Assembly (NCBI RefSeq): GCF_013328345.1
Contig: NZ_JABULX010000023.1
Span: 1-64,000 of the forward strand
Length of the DNA: 64,000 nt
Source: Marinifaba aquimaris
GTDB taxonomy: Bacteria; Pseudomonadota; Gammaproteobacteria; Enterobacterales; Alteromonadaceae
Reading direction: 5' to 3'
Shown here in pieces: positions 18,058 to 30,023 of the stretch. The first letter of the stretch is position 1; every line of letters begins with the position of its first letter. A model generated the notes under the pieces. It was not told the DNA's origin. It saw only the letters and a list, made by a program, of their open reading frames with translations, and did not search any database. The translations under genes were made by a program, and so were the position numbers.

Positions 18058-19188
18058 TTACAGTTCGAAGTCATCAAAATCGTCAGCACTCAATTCGCTA
18101 TCAATTTGACCTACTAAGTAAGAGCTAATTTCAGCTTCTTGTGGTGCAACTTGAACATTATCACTTACTAACCAAGCATTAATCCAAGGGATTGGGTTTT
18201 GTGCAGTATCAAATTGAGCAGGTAAACCAATTGATTCCATACGAACATTAGTAATATATTCTACGTACTGGCATAGAATATCTTTATTGAGACCAATCAT
18301 TGAGCCATCTTTGAATAGGTACTCTGCCCACTCTTTTTCTTGCTCTGCTGCATGTTTGAAAAGCTCGATTGCATCTTGTCTGCATTCTTCTGCAATTTCA
18401 GCCATTTCTGGATCGTCTTCACCCGAAGCCATAATATTGAGCATATGCTGTGTACCGGTGAGGTGAAGTGCCTCATCACGAGCAATGAGCTTAATGATTT
18501 TTGCGTTACCTTCCATTAACTCACGCTCAGCAAACGCGAAGCTACAAGCAAAACTGACGTAGAAACGAATTGCTTCAAGCACGTTTACAGCCATTAGGCA
18601 TAAATAGGTAAGCTTTTTGATTTCTCTAACACTTACTGTTAATTGCTTACCTTCAATATCATGCGTGCCTTCACCATGTAGATGATGTGCCTGAGTCATC
18701 TCAATCAGTTTATCGTAGTAGATTGAAATATCCTTAGCGCGATTTAAGATGTGTTCATTGACCACGATATCATCAAAAATGACGGAAGGGTCAGTAACAA
18801 TGTTACGTATAATGTGTGTGTATGAGCGGCTGTGAATAGTTTCACTAAATGCCCAAGTTTCAATCCAAGTCTCTAATTCAGGTAACGACACTAATGGCAG
18901 TAGAGCGACATTCGGGGAACGACCTTGGATACTATCCAGTAGTGTTTGATACTTTAAATTACTCGTGAAAATGTGTTTCTCATGCGCCGACAACTTCTGG
19001 TAATCAAGTCTATCTTTACTAACATCTACTTCTTCTGGGCGCCAAAAGAAACTTAACTGCTTTTCAATTAAACGCTCAAAAATAGGGTATTTCTGCTTAT
19101 CATAACGGGCTACATTTACTAAGTTGCCGAAAAACATAGGTTCGTTTAGATAGTCAGTATTATTTTGGTTAAAGGTTGTGTAACTCAT
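18058..19188 (-). CDS. nrdB: class Ia ribonucleotide reductase beta subunit
   Basis: A 376-residue protein, close to the 376 of E. coli. Radical Tyr123 lies in [11 protein letters not shown] (E. coli Tyr122 after Met removal). The iron ligands sit in AFSETIHSR and [16 protein letters not shown]. The C-terminal tail ending DDFDDFEL provides the docking segment for NrdA. It generates the tyrosyl radical needed to reduce ribonucleotides. It follows nrdA after 77 bp on the minus strand. Confidence 0.98.
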   Translation of the reverse strand: MSYTTFNQNNTDYLNEPMFFGNLVNVARYDKQKYPIFERLIEKQLSFFWRPEEVDVSKDRLDYQKLSAHEKHIFTSNLKYQTLLDSIQGRSPNVALLPLVSLPELETWIETWAFSETIHSRSYTHIIRNIVTDPSVIFDDIVVNEHILNRAKDISIYYDKLIEMTQAHHLHGEGTHDIEGKQLTVSVREIKKLTYLCLMAVNVLEAIRFYVSFACSFAFAERELMEGNAKIIKLIARDEALHLTGTQHMLNIMASGEDDPEMAEIAEECRQDAIELFKHAAEQEKEWAEYLFKDGSMIGLNKDILCQYVEYITNVRMESIGLPAQFDTAQNPIPWINAWLVSDNVQVAPQEAEISSYLVGQIDSELSADDFDDFEL

Positions 19189-19265
19189 ACTTATAAACTT
19201 GATCAGGCTAGAAATTAAAAGGGCGCAAGTCCGATAACTTGCACCGCAAATTGAGTTGTAAAAAA

Positions 19266-21545
19266 CTAGATTTTACACGCACCACCGGCGCAATCTTGGT
19301 CTTCTTTTTGGATGTCTTTTTGGGCATCTTCTGCACCGTCTCGCGTATTGTGGTAATAAAGTGTTTTTACACCCAGTTTATACGCGTACAGAAGATCAGC
19401 GATCAACTGTTTCATCGGAACTTTATTATTTTCGAATTTTGTTGGATCGTAGTTAGTATTTGCAGAAATCGTTTGGTCGACAAACTTTTGCATAATACCT
19501 ACTAGGCCTAGGTAGCCTTTATTATTTGGGATGTTCCACAGTAACTCGTAATTAAAGCGAAGTTTGTCATATTCTGGAACAACCTGCTTTAAAATACCGT
19601 CTTTACTCGCTTTAATACTAATAAATCCTCGAGGTGGCTCAATACCGTTTGTCGCATTTGAAATTTGCGATGACGTTTCTGATGGCATTAATGCTGATAG
19701 TGTTGAGTTACGCAAGCCATGAGTCTTGATTGAGTCACGTAATGTTTCCCAGTCTAAGTGTAATGGTTCATCACAGATTGCATCGATATCTTTTTTGTAA
19801 GTATCGATTGGTAAAATACCTTCAGCATAGGTTGTTTCGTTAAACTTAGGACAAGCACCCCGCTCAATAGCTAATTCATTTGATGCTTTTAGTAAGTAAT
19901 ATTGAATGGCTTCAAACGTTTTATGCGTCAGTGCATTTGCTGAACCATCTGAATAACGAACCCCATTTTTTGCCAAGTAGTAGGCAAAGTTAATAACACC
20001 AACGCCAAGTGTACGGCGATTTAAGCTAGAGTTTTGTGCTGCAGCGATTGGGTAGTCTTGGTAAGACAATAAGCTATCTAATGCTCGGACTGCTAATTCA
20101 GCTAAGTCTTCTAACTCATCTAAGTTTTTAATCGCACCGAGGTTAAATGCCGATAAAGTACAAAGTGCAATTTCGCCTTCTTCATCGTTGATATCATTCA
20201 GTGGCTTAGTCGGTAGGGCAATTTCTAAACATAAGTTGCTTTGACGAACTGGTGCGACTTTTGAATCAAACGGGCTATGAGTATTACAGTGGTCAACGTT
20301 TTGAAGATAAACACGGCCTGTAGATGCGCGTTCTTGAGCAAATAGGCTAAATAACTCAAGTGCTTTAATGCGCTTCTTGCGAATTGATTCATCTTGTTCG
20401 TATTGCACATAAAGGCGCTCAAATTCGGCTTGATCTTCGAAGAATGCATCGTATAAGCCCTCAACATCAGAAGGGCTGAATAAAGTAATGTAGTCGTCCT
20501 TAATTAAACGTTGGTACATTAACTTGTTAAATTGTACACCGTAGTCCAAATGGCGAACTCGGTTTTCTTCAACACCGCGGTTGTTCTTCAATACAAGCAG
20601 CGATTCAACTTCTAAATGCCAAATTGGGTAGAATAGCGTAGCTGCACCACCGCGAACACCACCTTGAGAACAGCTTTTAACGGCTGTTTGGAAGTGCTTG
20701 TAAAATGGGATACAACCTGTGTGATAAGCTTCACCACTTCTAATTGGGCTACCCTCAGCTCGGATACGGCCCGCGTTTACACCAATACCGGCACGTTGTG
20801 AAACGTATTTAACGATTGAGCTCGATGTAGCATTGATTGAATCTAAGCTATCACCACACTCGATTAATACACACGAACTAAATTGACGTGTTGGAGTACG
20901 AACACCCGCCATAATTGGAGTGGGTAAAGATATTTTGAATTGTGAAGTGGCATCATAAAAGCGCTTCACATAGTCCATACGTGTTTGGGCTGGGTAATTT
21001 GCGTATAAACAAGCAGCAACCAAAACGTATAAAAACTGCGGGCTTTCAAAAATTTCACCTGATACGCGGTTTTGTACCAGGTATTTACCTTCAAGTTGCT
21101 TTACAGCTGCATAAGAGAAATTTAAATCACGTGAATGATCGATAAAGTCATTCATTTCATCAAATTCAGCTTCAGTGTAATCGGCTAGTAGGTGCTCATC
21201 ATAGCGTTTGTCTGCAACGAGTCTTTTGATGTGATCATAAAGTCTAGGCGGCTCGAACTGACCATAGGCTTTTTTGCGCAAATGGAATATTGATAAACGA
21301 GCTGCAAGGTATTGGTAATCAGGTGTGTCTTCTGAGATTAAGTCAGCAGCAGATTTAATAATAGTTTCATGAATGGTTTCAGTTTTTATGCCATCAAAAA
21401 ACTGGATCTGTGACTTCATTTCTACTTGAGAAACGGACACATTGTCTAAGTCTTTTGCTGCCCATTCGATAACTTGGTGAAGTTTATCTAGATTTAATAG
21501 CTCTTTTTGTCCATTTCGTTTTTCAACGAAAAGCTGATTACCCAT
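19266..21545 (-). CDS. nrdA: class Ia ribonucleotide reductase alpha subunit
   Basis: A 759-residue protein. An N-terminal ATP-cone (about 1-95) gives overall activity control. The catalytic cysteines are in [19 protein letters not shown] (with the neighbouring Asn and Glu) and [11 protein letters not shown]. The redox-shuttle pair is at the C terminus, CAGGACKI. It reduces ribonucleoside diphosphates with NrdB. The upstream region carries tandem NrdR boxes, so repression when (d)ATP is plentiful is expected. Confidence 0.98.
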   Translation of the reverse strand: MGNQLFVEKRNGQKELLNLDKLHQVIEWAAKDLDNVSVSQVEMKSQIQFFDGIKTETIHETIIKSAADLISEDTPDYQYLAARLSIFHLRKKAYGQFEPPRLYDHIKRLVADKRYDEHLLADYTEAEFDEMNDFIDHSRDLNFSYAAVKQLEGKYLVQNRVSGEIFESPQFLYVLVAACLYANYPAQTRMDYVKRFYDATSQFKISLPTPIMAGVRTPTRQFSSCVLIECGDSLDSINATSSSIVKYVSQRAGIGVNAGRIRAEGSPIRSGEAYHTGCIPFYKHFQTAVKSCSQGGVRGGAATLFYPIWHLEVESLLVLKNNRGVEENRVRHLDYGVQFNKLMYQRLIKDDYITLFSPSDVEGLYDAFFEDQAEFERLYVQYEQDESIRKKRIKALELFSLFAQERASTGRVYLQNVDHCNTHSPFDSKVAPVRQSNLCLEIALPTKPLNDINDEEGEIALCTLSAFNLGAIKNLDELEDLAELAVRALDSLLSYQDYPIAAAQNSSLNRRTLGVGVINFAYYLAKNGVRYSDGSANALTHKTFEAIQYYLLKASNELAIERGACPKFNETTYAEGILPIDTYKKDIDAICDEPLHLDWETLRDSIKTHGLRNSTLSALMPSETSSQISNATNGIEPPRGFISIKASKDGILKQVVPEYDKLRFNYELLWNIPNNKGYLGLVGIMQKFVDQTISANTNYDPTKFENNKVPMKQLIADLLYAYKLGVKTLYYHNTRDGAEDAQKDIQKEDQDCAGGACKI

Positions 21546-21635
21546 GATAGCGCCTATAAAGTATCTTTAACGTCATTTATTAATTTTGTTCGGTCAGCCC
21601 TCTGATTTTTGAGGTACTTAAAGGTAGATGAGATA

Positions 21636-21654
21636 GACTGAATACAATTCAGTC
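21636..21654 (-). other. hairpin in the nrdA leader
   Basis: GACTGAAT and ATTCAGTC form a perfect 8-bp stem with a 3-nt loop, about 90 nt upstream of the nrdA start. No T-run follows, so its role (leader structure or protein site) is open. Confidence 0.4.
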
Positions 21655-21688
21655 AGCCTTTGAGTTAAATGGGGCTGAAATTTCAAAC

Positions 21689-21737
21689 ACCACAAGATAT
21701 TGGGGTTTGAAAATTTATCACCACAAGATAGTGAGGT
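21689..21737 (-). promoter_or_regulatory. tandem NrdR boxes upstream of nrdA
   Basis: Two near-identical 18-mers, ACCACAAGATATTGGGGT (21689-21706) and ACCACAAGATAGTGAGGT (21720-21737), are exactly 31 bp apart. Paired boxes of this type at three helical turns are the established NrdR operator layout at ribonucleotide reductase promoters. Apart from these boxes, the 21636 hairpin and the 21932-21962 terminator, the 21546-21972 stretch shows nothing more I can support. Confidence 0.85.
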
Positions 21738-21931
21738 TTTAGTCGCAAAGCAACCCCATGGTCCGGTCGAAAAATCAGCATCCTGTTAATGAAATTTTAA
21801 ATGTTAGTAGACACTCACTTTAAGGCGTTCATTTTTAACTTTTTTTTGCCAATGCAAACTGAAATGAAAAAAAACATTTTTTATTAAATGATATTGGGAT
21901 AATTTTATCGTGAAAAAGTATAAGAAAATAA

Positions 21932-21962
21932 TTGCAAAAAAGGCGAGTTGAGTAACTCGCCT
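21932..21962 (-). terminator. intrinsic terminator of the ubiG-HAD unit
   Basis: On the minus strand AGGCGAGTT, loop ACTC and AACTCGCCT (stem 21941-21962) run into TTTTTT, immediately downstream of the HAD phosphatase stop codon. Confidence 0.85.
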
Positions 21963-21972
21963 AGAATATAAA

Positions 21973-22671
21973 CTAAAGTGAAATATTGAGATGTTTTAGC
22001 AGCGAATTTGGTTCAATTAATTGCCAGTCTGCTCGCCATTGTTCAATTGGTAACTCATCTCTTGTGTAGCCCCAATTTGCAGTGAATGTAGTCATATTGG
22101 CAGCATTGCCCGCAGCAATATCACGCTCAGCATCGCCAACATACCAACAATTTTCAGGGTTAACTGACATGAGTTCAGCTGCGTGCAATAACGGAGCTGG
22201 GTGAGGCTTCCTTTGAGCAAGCGTATCGCCTGATATTATCACTTTGCACGCTGCAAACTCCGGAAAGTCAACAATCAAGGCATCAGTTAAATAGCCAGGT
22301 TTATTCGTCACTATACCCCATGGAATTTGATGCTGGTCCAAACCTTTAATGAGATCGTGGATTTGCTCAAATAGCACTGTCGCTTGATTTAGGTTTGCCT
22401 GATAATGATCTAAAAAAGCTTGTTTTAAAGATTGGACTTGGTGTTCATCGAAATCGTTAAATTGTCCACCAAAGCCCAATTTAAGCAAGCCAATCGACCC
22501 GTGAGATGCCGTATCTCTGTAATCTTCATATTTGAGTTCGGGTAGTGCATTTTTTGCTAAGATTGCGTTAAGTGCATTTCCTAAGTCTCTCGCTGTGTCG
22601 AGTAAGGTTCCATCTAGATCGAACAGTACCGCTTCAGGTCGAGCCAGTTTTACAAAGTCCTGTTGCAACAT
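21973..22671 (-). CDS. HAD phosphatase, Gph/MupP type
   Basis: A 232-residue HAD subfamily IA protein: nucleophile motif LFDLDGTLLDT near residue 17, a helical cap, GIVTNKPGYL as motif II, a lysine in RKPHP, and the C-terminal GDAERDIAAGNAA. It is annotated by similarity as phosphoglycolate phosphatase, but the ubiG-adjacent homologue in Pseudomonas is MupP, the MurNAc-6-phosphate phosphatase of wall recycling. Sequence alone does not separate the two. It starts 9 bp after ubiG and is surely co-transcribed. Confidence 0.85.
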   Translation of the reverse strand: MLQQDFVKLARPEAVLFDLDGTLLDTARDLGNALNAILAKNALPELKYEDYRDTASHGSIGLLKLGFGGQFNDFDEHQVQSLKQAFLDHYQANLNQATVLFEQIHDLIKGLDQHQIPWGIVTNKPGYLTDALIVDFPEFAACKVIISGDTLAQRKPHPAPLLHAAELMSVNPENCWYVGDAERDIAAGNAANMTTFTANWGYTRDELPIEQWRADWQLIEPNSLLKHLNISL

Positions 22672-22680
22672 GTTACTCCC

Positions 22681-23409
22681 TTATAATTCTGCTGAAGTCG
22701 GCTTGTAGGCATACAATAAATAGTTGATTGATAAGTCGTCATTGAGTTTGGCTGATTTAGTCAATGGGTTGTAATGCATCCCCTTGGCTTGTTTAACTTT
22801 TAAGCCTTGGCTTTCAATCATCGCAATTAAACGTGATGGTTTGATGAACTTATCGTGTTCGTGTGTACCTTTAGGCACTAAACCTAGGATATTTTCAGCT
22901 GCGACAACGCCAAGTAAATAGGCTTTTAGCGTTTTATTTAATGTCGAAACAAATAGTTGTCCGCCTGGTTTTAGTGTTTTACAAGCTGCCTGAATGACTG
23001 ACTCGGGGTCAGGGACGTGTTCTAGCATTTCCATACAAGTGACAATATCAAATTGCGAATCATGGTTTTCGCTAAAAGGTTCCGCGAGTGTTTGCTGAAA
23101 GTCGATGCTAATACTTTGTGACTTTGCATGTAATTGAGCTATCTTGATGGCTTGTTCTGCAGCATCAATACCCGTGACCTTTGCACCATGTTTTGCCATT
23201 GAATAGCTGAGTATACCGCCACCACAGCCAACATCTAATACTTGTTTATCATACAACTGGCCAGCATGACCGAGAATAAAATCGAGTCGACAGGGGTTAA
23301 TTTGATGGAGTGGGGCAAATTCTTGATCTTTATCCCACCAGTTGTGAGCTATTTCATCAAATTTTTCAACTTCCTGTTGATCTAGGTTATCCGCATTAGT
23401 AAGCGACAT
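22681..23409 (-). CDS. ubiG: ubiquinone biosynthesis O-methyltransferase UbiG
   Basis: A 242-residue class I SAM-dependent methyltransferase. The SAM-binding motif VLDVGCGGGILSYSMA is near residue 60 and the acidic strand end in VTGIDA follows; EMLEHVPDP and the N-terminal EVEKFDEIAHNWWD are UbiG hallmarks. It performs both O-methylation steps of ubiquinone synthesis at the inner membrane surface. It is divergent from gyrA, as in E. coli. Confidence 0.97.
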   Translation of the reverse strand: MSLTNADNLDQQEVEKFDEIAHNWWDKDQEFAPLHQINPCRLDFILGHAGQLYDKQVLDVGCGGGILSYSMAKHGAKVTGIDAAEQAIKIAQLHAKSQSISIDFQQTLAEPFSENHDSQFDIVTCMEMLEHVPDPESVIQAACKTLKPGGQLFVSTLNKTLKAYLLGVVAAENILGLVPKGTHEHDKFIKPSRLIAMIESQGLKVKQAKGMHYNPLTKSAKLNDDLSINYLLYAYKPTSAEL

Positions 23410-23565
23410 ATTACTCTCTTTTTTCAGGTCTAATTATTTTACTTTGTAATGCGCATCATACCGAGTTTTGAGCACTATGAAAAAGCCATTTTGAATAGTA
23501 AATGTATAACTGTTAATTCAGGTTACAAATACGGTCAAATTTTCAATGGTATGCGCGGATAAGTA

Positions 23566-23574
23566 TGTTAGAAT
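23566..23574 (+). promoter_or_regulatory. probable gyrA promoter, extended -10
   Basis: TGTTAGAAT (an extended -10 of TG-N-TAGAAT form) is followed by CGGCGG. No good -35 is visible at the usual distance. The predicted start is about 80 nt before the gyrA ATG. Confidence 0.4.
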
Positions 23575-23663
23575 CGGCGGTCGAAATTTGTCATCGACAA
23601 TGAATTCTCAAGTTAGCTAACGAGATATAACTAGATAACAACAGTTAGGGAACAGTCCTGTTT

Positions 23664-26294
23664 ATGAGTGATTTGGCCAAAGAAATACTCCCCGTCAATA
23701 TTGAAGACGAACTGAAAACCTCTTACTTGGATTACGCTATGAGCGTAATCGTAGGTCGTGCATTACCTGATGTTCGTGATGGACTAAAACCTGTACACCG
23801 CCGCGTTTTATTTGCAATGAACGAGTTAAAAAATGACTTTAACAAGCCTTATAAAAAGTCGGCTCGTATCGTTGGTGACGTCATTGGTAAATACCACCCG
23901 CACGGTGACAGTGCCGTTTACGACACAATCGTTCGTATGGCTCAGCCTTTCTCATTGCGTTATTTACTCGTTGATGGTCAAGGTAACTTCGGTTCTGTAG
24001 ATGGTGACTCTGCTGCCGCAATGCGTTATACCGAAGTTAGAATGGCTAAAATGGCACATTCATTACTTGCCGACCTTGAAAAAGAAACGGTTAACTATGT
24101 ACCTAACTATGACGGTACTGAACAGATTCCAGAAGTTTTACCTACGCGTGTCCCAAACTTATTGGTGAACGGTTCATCCGGTATCGCGGTTGGTATGGCA
24201 ACTAATATTCCACCTCACAATTTAACTGAGGTCGTCAATGGCTGTTTAGCCATGATTGAAAACCCGGATATCACGATAGAACAGCTCATCGAATATATTC
24301 CAGGTCCAGATTTCCCAACAGCTGCCATTATCAGTGGTCGCAAAGGTATTGAAGAAGCTTATCGCACCGGCCGTGGTAAAATTTATTTACGTGCTCGTGC
24401 TGAAATTGAAGTGGCAGATAACGGTAAAGAAACCATCATCGTTACTGAGATTCCATACCAAGTAAATAAAGCTCGTCTGATTGAGAAGATGGCTGAGTTG
24501 GTTAAAGAAAAGCGTATTGAAGCTATTTCAGCGTTGCGCGACGAGTCTGATAAAGACGGTATGCGAATTGTAATTGAAGTTAAGCGTAACGAGTCTGGTG
24601 AAGTATTACTTAATCAACTTTACTCTCTTACTCAAATGCAAGTCGTATTTGGTATGAACATGGTTGCGCTTGATAATGGTCAACCGCGTTTATTCAATTT
24701 ACGCGATATGATATCAGCGTTTATCAACCACAGACGTGAAGTTGTTACACGTAGAACGATTTTCGAACTAAGAAAAGCCCGTGAACGTGCCCATATCCTT
24801 GAAGGCTTAGCAATTGCATTAGCTAACATTGACCCTATTATAGAAACAATCAAAGCATCGCCTAGCCCAAGTGAAGCTAAAGCTGCACTTGTATCGAATG
24901 CTTGGGATTTAGGTGATGTAGCTGAGATGCTTGAGAGAGCAGGTACTGATGCAGCTAGACCCGAGTGGTTAGAAGCAAGTTATGGTATTCGCGATGGCAA
25001 ATACTATTTAACAGAACAACAAGCACAAGCGATCCTTGATTTACGTTTACACAAGCTTACAGGTCTTGAACACGAGAAAATCTTATCTGAATACAAAGCA
25101 TTACTAGACGAAATTGCTGAGTTACTTCATATCCTAGCAAGTGCTGTTCGCTTAATGGAAGTAATTCGTGATGAACTCGTTGACATTAAAGCCGAGTTTG
25201 GTGACGAGCGTCGTACTGAAATTTCAGCAGCAGCGCACGATATTAGCCTTGAAGATTTAATCGCAGAAGAAGATGTGGTCGTGACACTATCTCACGAAGG
25301 CTATGTGAAGTATCAGCCATTATCTGAATACGAAGCTCAACGCCGCGGTGGTAAAGGTAAAGCTGCAACTAAGATGAAAGAAGATGACTTCATCGAAAAA
25401 CTACTTGTTGCAAACACTCACGATACGATTCTTTGTTTCTCTTCTGATGGACAATTGTATTGGTTGAAGGTTTATCAATTACCGTTAGCGAATCGTACTG
25501 CGCGTGGTCGACCTATTGTTAACTTATTACCACTCGATGAAGGCGAGCGTATTACTGCAATCTTGCCTGTACGTGAATATGCTGATGACCAATACATAGT
25601 GATGGCAACAGCAAACGGTACGATTAAAAAGACTGCTCTTACAGAGTATTCACGTCCTCGTGCAAACGGTATTATTGCACTTAACCTAAATGAAGGTGAC
25701 ACGTTAATTGGTGTTGATATCACGCATGGTGATAGCGAAATCATGCTGTTCTCTGATGAAGGTAAAGTTGTTCGCTTTGCTGAGAGCCAAGTTCGTTCAA
25801 TGGGCCGAACTGCAACGGGTGTTCGTGGCATGAAGTTGCAAGAAGGCCAGAAAGTTGTGTCTTTAATTGTTCCAAAAGAGGAAGGCGAAATTCTTACTGT
25901 TACGGAGAATGGTTATGGTAAACGCACACCTTTAGAAGAGTACCCTGCTAAGAGCCGTGCAACACAGGGTGTTGTATCGATTAAAGTATCAGAAAGAAAT
26001 GGTAATGTTGTTGGTGCTGTTCAAGTTGTTGATGCTGATGAAATTATGCTGATCAGTAATAAAGGTACATTAGTAAGAACACGTGTTAATGAAGTTTCTA
26101 CAGTTGGACGAAATACACAAGGTGTTCGTTTGATTCGAACAGTTGAAGGTGAGCAAGTTGTTGGCTTAGAGCGTATTGACGAACTTGATACTGATGAAGA
26201 GTTTACTGATGGTGAATCAGTTGATACGGAAACGAACGAAGTGAGTGAAGCTTCTTCAAGCGATAATGCGGAGCCAAGTGCAGATAATGAGTAA
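23664..26294 (+). CDS. gyrA: DNA gyrase subunit A
   Basis: An 876-residue protein (E. coli 875). The active-site Tyr122 lies in [11 protein letters not shown]. The quinolone-resistance region [11 protein letters not shown] keeps Ser83 and Asp87, the drug-sensitive residues. The C-terminal domain shows the repeated beta-pinwheel blades, including RRGGKGK as the GyrA box, and ends with an acidic tail. It cuts and rejoins DNA during negative supercoiling. The last 8 bp overlap the start of serC. Confidence 0.98.
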   Translation: MSDLAKEILPVNIEDELKTSYLDYAMSVIVGRALPDVRDGLKPVHRRVLFAMNELKNDFNKPYKKSARIVGDVIGKYHPHGDSAVYDTIVRMAQPFSLRYLLVDGQGNFGSVDGDSAAAMRYTEVRMAKMAHSLLADLEKETVNYVPNYDGTEQIPEVLPTRVPNLLVNGSSGIAVGMATNIPPHNLTEVVNGCLAMIENPDITIEQLIEYIPGPDFPTAAIISGRKGIEEAYRTGRGKIYLRARAEIEVADNGKETIIVTEIPYQVNKARLIEKMAELVKEKRIEAISALRDESDKDGMRIVIEVKRNESGEVLLNQLYSLTQMQVVFGMNMVALDNGQPRLFNLRDMISAFINHRREVVTRRTIFELRKARERAHILEGLAIALANIDPIIETIKASPSPSEAKAALVSNAWDLGDVAEMLERAGTDAARPEWLEASYGIRDGKYYLTEQQAQAILDLRLHKLTGLEHEKILSEYKALLDEIAELLHILASAVRLMEVIRDELVDIKAEFGDERRTEISAAAHDISLEDLIAEEDVVVTLSHEGYVKYQPLSEYEAQRRGGKGKAATKMKEDDFIEKLLVANTHDTILCFSSDGQLYWLKVYQLPLANRTARGRPIVNLLPLDEGERITAILPVREYADDQYIVMATANGTIKKTALTEYSRPRANGIIALNLNEGDTLIGVDITHGDSEIMLFSDEGKVVRFAESQVRSMGRTATGVRGMKLQEGQKVVSLIVPKEEGEILTVTENGYGKRTPLEEYPAKSRATQGVVSIKVSERNGNVVGAVQVVDADEIMLISNKGTLVRTRVNEVSTVGRNTQGVRLIRTVEGEQVVGLERIDELDTDEEFTDGESVDTETNEVSEASSSDNAEPSADNE

Positions 26295-27372
26295 CGCTGT
26301 TTTTAACTTCTGCGCAGGACCAGCCATGTTACCAAAGCCTGTGATGGAAAAATCACAGGCTGAATTACTTAATTGGCATAATTTAGGCTGCTCTGTAATG
26401 GAGATCAGCCACCGTAGCAAAGATTACATTGAAGTAGCCGAACAAGCAGAGCGCGACCTCCGTCAATTGATGGGGATCAGCGAAGATTATGCTGTGTTAT
26501 TTATGCACGGTGGTGGCCGAGGCGCATTTGCATCCGTTCCACTTAATTTACTGCCTGTCGGCGGCTCTTCTGACCACGTGATTACCGGGTCTTGGTCAAA
26601 AAGTGCAGTAGATGAGCATCAAAAGTTCGGACGTGTAAATATTGCTGCAAACCAATTTAAAGTGGGCGAACTGAGAAGTATTACCCCAACCTCTGATTGG
26701 CAGTTATCAAATGAAGCGGCCTATGTTCATTATTGTCCTAATGAGACCGTTGACGGTGTGGAGTTTAATTACACACCAGGGACTGATAAACCCCTAGTAG
26801 CGGATATGTCATCATGCATTTTATCTAGACCAGTTGATGTCAATAAATTTGGTTTGATTTATGCGGGGGCACAAAAAAATATTGGTCCAAGTGGCTTAGG
26901 TATCGTCATTGTTCGAAAAGACCTAATTGGACAGGCTCGTATCGAAACACCTTCTATTTTTGATTATCAAAAGCAGCTAAATGCAGATTCTATGTTAAAT
27001 ACGCCTCCTACATTTGCATGGTACCAAGCAGGCCTTGTTTTTAATTGGCTAAAAGAGCAGGGCGGTGTTGAAGCGATTGAACAAGTGAATATCAAAAAAG
27101 CGACTGCTCTATACGATTTTATAGACAGTAACGATTTTTATCATAACCCTGTAGATAAAGAGTACCGTTCGCGTATGAATGTACCTTTTTATCTCGCAGA
27201 TGAAACGCTGAACCAAACGTTTTTAGATGAATCACAACGTGCTGGGTTATTAGCATTGAAAGGTCACCGCAGTGTAGGTGGTATGCGTGCCAGCATTTAT
27301 AATGCGATGCCTTATGAAGGTGTCGTTAAGTTAACGGAATTCATGGCAGATTTTGTTAAGCGTTACGGTTAA
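26287..27372 (+). CDS. serC: phosphoserine aminotransferase
   Basis: A 361-residue class V PLP aminotransferase beginning [15 protein letters not shown], the usual N terminus, so the ATG at 26287 is preferred over a TTG/ATG further upstream inside gyrA. PLP Lys197 is in [12 protein letters not shown], and HGGGRGAF and [15 protein letters not shown] are conserved. It converts 3-phosphohydroxypyruvate to phosphoserine and also acts in pyridoxal phosphate synthesis. It overlaps gyrA by 8 bp and lies 39 bp before cmk. Confidence 0.96.
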   Translation: MSNAVFNFCAGPAMLPKPVMEKSQAELLNWHNLGCSVMEISHRSKDYIEVAEQAERDLRQLMGISEDYAVLFMHGGGRGAFASVPLNLLPVGGSSDHVITGSWSKSAVDEHQKFGRVNIAANQFKVGELRSITPTSDWQLSNEAAYVHYCPNETVDGVEFNYTPGTDKPLVADMSSCILSRPVDVNKFGLIYAGAQKNIGPSGLGIVIVRKDLIGQARIETPSIFDYQKQLNADSMLNTPPTFAWYQAGLVFNWLKEQGGVEAIEQVNIKKATALYDFIDSNDFYHNPVDKEYRSRMNVPFYLADETLNQTFLDESQRAGLLALKGHRSVGGMRASIYNAMPYEGVVKLTEFMADFVKRYG

Positions 27373-27411
27373 TGAGTAACGTCTGCCATTTGTAACAAAT
27401 TGAGGTAAAAG

Positions 27412-28089
27412 ATGACCGAGCTTACTCCGGTGATCACTATTGATGGACCAAGCGGTGCAGGAAAGGGCACTGTAAGTAAACGAGTTGCCGAACACTTAGG
27501 TTGGCACTTTTTAGACAGTGGTGCTATTTATCGTGTTCTTGCGCTTGCTGTTGTTCATCATGATATTGAACCAACAGATGAAGATTCTCTTGTCCCATTA
27601 GCTGGACATTTAGATGTTAGCTTCGTTTCCGAAAATGGTGAAACACATGTCATTTTGGAAGGCGAAGATGTCACCAATGCAATTCGAACAGAAGATATCG
27701 GCGCTGTCGCATCAAAAGTAGCTTCTTTACCTCGTGTTCGAGAAGCTTTACTTAGACGTCAACGAGCATTTAGAGAAGCACCTGGTTTGGTTGCAGATGG
27801 GCGTGATATGGGCACTATTGTATTTCCGACTGCTGAAGTAAAGGTGTTTTTAACCGCATCTGCAGAAGAAAGAGCAAGAAGACGCTATCTACAGTTGAAA
27901 GATAGCGACCCAAGCGTTAAAATTGAGCGCCTTTTAGCCGATATACGTGCGCGTGATGAACGTGACATGAATCGTGCTGTTGCGCCTTTAGTTGCGGCTG
28001 AAGATGCACTTGAAATAGATTCGACTGAAATGAAGATTGAAGATGTGGTAGATAAAGTTCTCAATCATGTTCAATCTCGTTTGAGTTAA
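27412..28089 (+). CDS. cmk: cytidylate kinase
   Basis: A 225-residue NMP kinase. The P-loop GPSGAGKGT is at residues 12-20, then [20 protein letters not shown] and the lid arginines in [15 protein letters not shown]. It phosphorylates CMP and dCMP. The serC-cmk-rpsA order is the common gammaproteobacterial arrangement. A GAGGTAAAAG ribosome site precedes the ATG. Confidence 0.97.
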   Translation: MTELTPVITIDGPSGAGKGTVSKRVAEHLGWHFLDSGAIYRVLALAVVHHDIEPTDEDSLVPLAGHLDVSFVSENGETHVILEGEDVTNAIRTEDIGAVASKVASLPRVREALLRRQRAFREAPGLVADGRDMGTIVFPTAEVKVFLTASAEERARRRYLQLKDSDPSVKIERLLADIRARDERDMNRAVAPLVAAEDALEIDSTEMKIEDVVDKVLNHVQSRLS

Positions 28090-28100
28090 CCATATTAAAT

Positions 28101-28150
28101 GCTAGGTTCGGCCTAGCTATTTAACTGGCCCGCCAAGGTAGGCAGGTTTT
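28101..28150 (+). other. rpsA leader hairpins
   Basis: GCTAGG and CCTAGC (28101-28117) form a stem with a TTCGG loop, and a second imperfect stem pairs CCCGCC with GGCAGG (about 28130-28145). In E. coli hairpins in the rpsA leader serve S1 autoregulation; a similar role here is inference. Confidence 0.35.
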
Positions 28151-28212
28151 ATATAACAACCCTGAGATATTCGGATATAGCTCAGATTTTAATTTATAGA
28201 AGACTATCATTC

Positions 28213-29886
28213 ATGTCTGAAAATTTTGCACAGCTTTTTGAAGAAAGCTTACAACAAATCGAAACTCGTCCTGGTGCCATCGTTAAAGGTACTATCGTTG
28301 CAATTCAAAAAGATATCGTATTAGTTGATGCGGGTCTTAAATCTGAAAGTGCTATCCCTGTAGAGCAATTCACTAACATTTCTGGTGAAGTTGAAGTTAA
28401 CGTTGGTGACCAAATCGACGTTGCATTAGATGCAGTGGAAGACGGTTTCGGTGAAACTATTTTATCTCGTGAGAAAGCTAAACGTCACGAAGCTTGGATC
28501 CGCTTAGAAAAAGCATGTGAAGAGTCTGAAACACTTAAAGGTCTTATCTCTGGTAAGGTTAAAGGTGGCTTCACTGTTGAGATCGAAGGTATCCGTGCGT
28601 TCTTACCAGGTTCATTAGTTGACGTACGTCCTGTACGTGACACTTCTCACCTAGAAGGTGCAGAGTTAGAATTCAAAGTTATCAAGTTAGATCAAAAACG
28701 CAACAACGTTGTTGTTTCTCGTCGTGCTGTTATCGAATCTGAAACAAGCGTTGAACGTGAAGAGTTACTTGCTAACTTAGAAGAAGGTCAAGAAGTTAAA
28801 GGTATCGTTAAGAACTTAACTGACTACGGTGCATTCGTAGATTTAGGTGGTTTAGACGGTCTTCTTCACATCACAGATATGGCTTGGAAGCGCGTTAAGC
28901 ACCCTAGCGAAATCGTAAATGTTGGCGATGAAATCTCTGTTAAAGTTCTTAAGTTCGATAAAGAGAAATCACGTGTATCATTAGGTCTTAAGCAATTAGG
29001 TAGCGATCCTTGGGGCGAAATCGCAGAGCGTTTCCCTGAAGGTGCTAAGCTTTCTGGCCGCGTAACTAACTTAACTGACTACGGTTGTTTCGTTGAAATC
29101 CAAGAAGGCGTTGAAGGTTTAGTTCACGTTTCTGAAATGGATTGGACTAACAAGAACATCCACCCTTCTAAAGTTGTTAACTTAGGTGACACTGTAGAAG
29201 TTATGGTTCTTGAAATTGATGAAGAACGTCGTCGTATTTCTCTTGGTCTTAAGCAATGTAAAGCTAACCCTTGGGAAGAGTTCGCTAAGAACTTCGCTAA
29301 AGGCGATAAAGTATCTGGTAAGATCAAGTCAATCACTGACTTCGGTATCTTCATTGGTCTTGACGGCAACATCGATGGTCTTGTTCACTTATCTGACATT
29401 TCTTGGAATGCTACAGGTGAAGAAGCAGTTCGTGAATACAAGAAAGGCGAAGAGCTTACTGCTGTTGTATTACAAGTTGATGCAGAGCGTGAGCGTATTT
29501 CTCTTGGTATCAAGCAAATTGACGAAGACCCGTTCAGCAAGTACACAACAACTAACAAGAAAGGCGCTATCGTAACTGGTACAGTTACTGCTGTAGACGC
29601 TAAAGGTGTTACAGTTGAATTAGCTGAAAGTGTTGAAGGTTACTTACGTGTTAGCGATATTTCTCGTGACCGTATCGAAGACGCATCTACTGAATTCAGC
29701 GTAGGCGATTCAGTTGAAGCTAAGTTCATCGGTGTTGATCGTAAGAACCGCGTTGTTAGCTTATCAATCAAAGCTAAAGACGAAGCAGAAGAGAAAGCTG
29801 CATTAGAATCTGTTAACCAACAAGATTCTGGTTCATTCAGCAACGCTATGGCTGAAGCATTCAAAAACGCTCAAAAGGGCGAGTAA
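28213..29886 (+). CDS. rpsA: 30S ribosomal protein S1
   Basis: 557 residues, the same length as E. coli S1. Six S1 repeats can be followed; domains 3-6 each carry a GxVxxxxxYGxFV-like start such as [15 protein letters not shown] and [15 protein letters not shown]. It has the strongly biased codon use of a highly expressed gene. S1 brings mRNAs to the ribosome. It is followed by two intrinsic terminators before ihfB. Confidence 0.98.
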   Translation: MSENFAQLFEESLQQIETRPGAIVKGTIVAIQKDIVLVDAGLKSESAIPVEQFTNISGEVEVNVGDQIDVALDAVEDGFGETILSREKAKRHEAWIRLEKACEESETLKGLISGKVKGGFTVEIEGIRAFLPGSLVDVRPVRDTSHLEGAELEFKVIKLDQKRNNVVVSRRAVIESETSVEREELLANLEEGQEVKGIVKNLTDYGAFVDLGGLDGLLHITDMAWKRVKHPSEIVNVGDEISVKVLKFDKEKSRVSLGLKQLGSDPWGEIAERFPEGAKLSGRVTNLTDYGCFVEIQEGVEGLVHVSEMDWTNKNIHPSKVVNLGDTVEVMVLEIDEERRRISLGLKQCKANPWEEFAKNFAKGDKVSGKIKSITDFGIFIGLDGNIDGLVHLSDISWNATGEEAVREYKKGEELTAVVLQVDAERERISLGIKQIDEDPFSKYTTTNKKGAIVTGTVTAVDAKGVTVELAESVEGYLRVSDISRDRIEDASTEFSVGDSVEAKFIGVDRKNRVVSLSIKAKDEAEEKAALESVNQQDSGSFSNAMAEAFKNAQKGE

Positions 29887-29905
29887 TGCTTAGTTAGTTG
29901 ATTTT

Positions 29906-29936
29906 AAAGGTTTTAGCTTGGCTAAAACCTTTTTTT
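29906..29936 (+). terminator. rpsA terminator 1
   Basis: AAAGGTTTTAGC and GCTAAAACCTTT around a TTG loop, with a run of seven T. Confidence 0.85.
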
Positions 29937-29947
29937 GATACTAAAAT

Positions 29948-29973
29948 AGGTGAGGACTTCCTCACCTTTTTTA
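29948..29973 (+). terminator. rpsA terminator 2
   Basis: AGGTGAGG (29948-29955) and CCTCACCT (29960-29967) with a 4-nt loop and six T, only 11 bp after the first terminator. Confidence 0.8.
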
Positions 29974-30023
29974 TTTTTGGCCGGTGAAGACGTTTTAAAT
30001 TAAATTTTACTTCTGAGGTTAAC

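Noticed and set aside
23664-26294. Quinolone-resistance changes in gyrA.
   Set aside because: Ser83 and Asp87 are both wild type.
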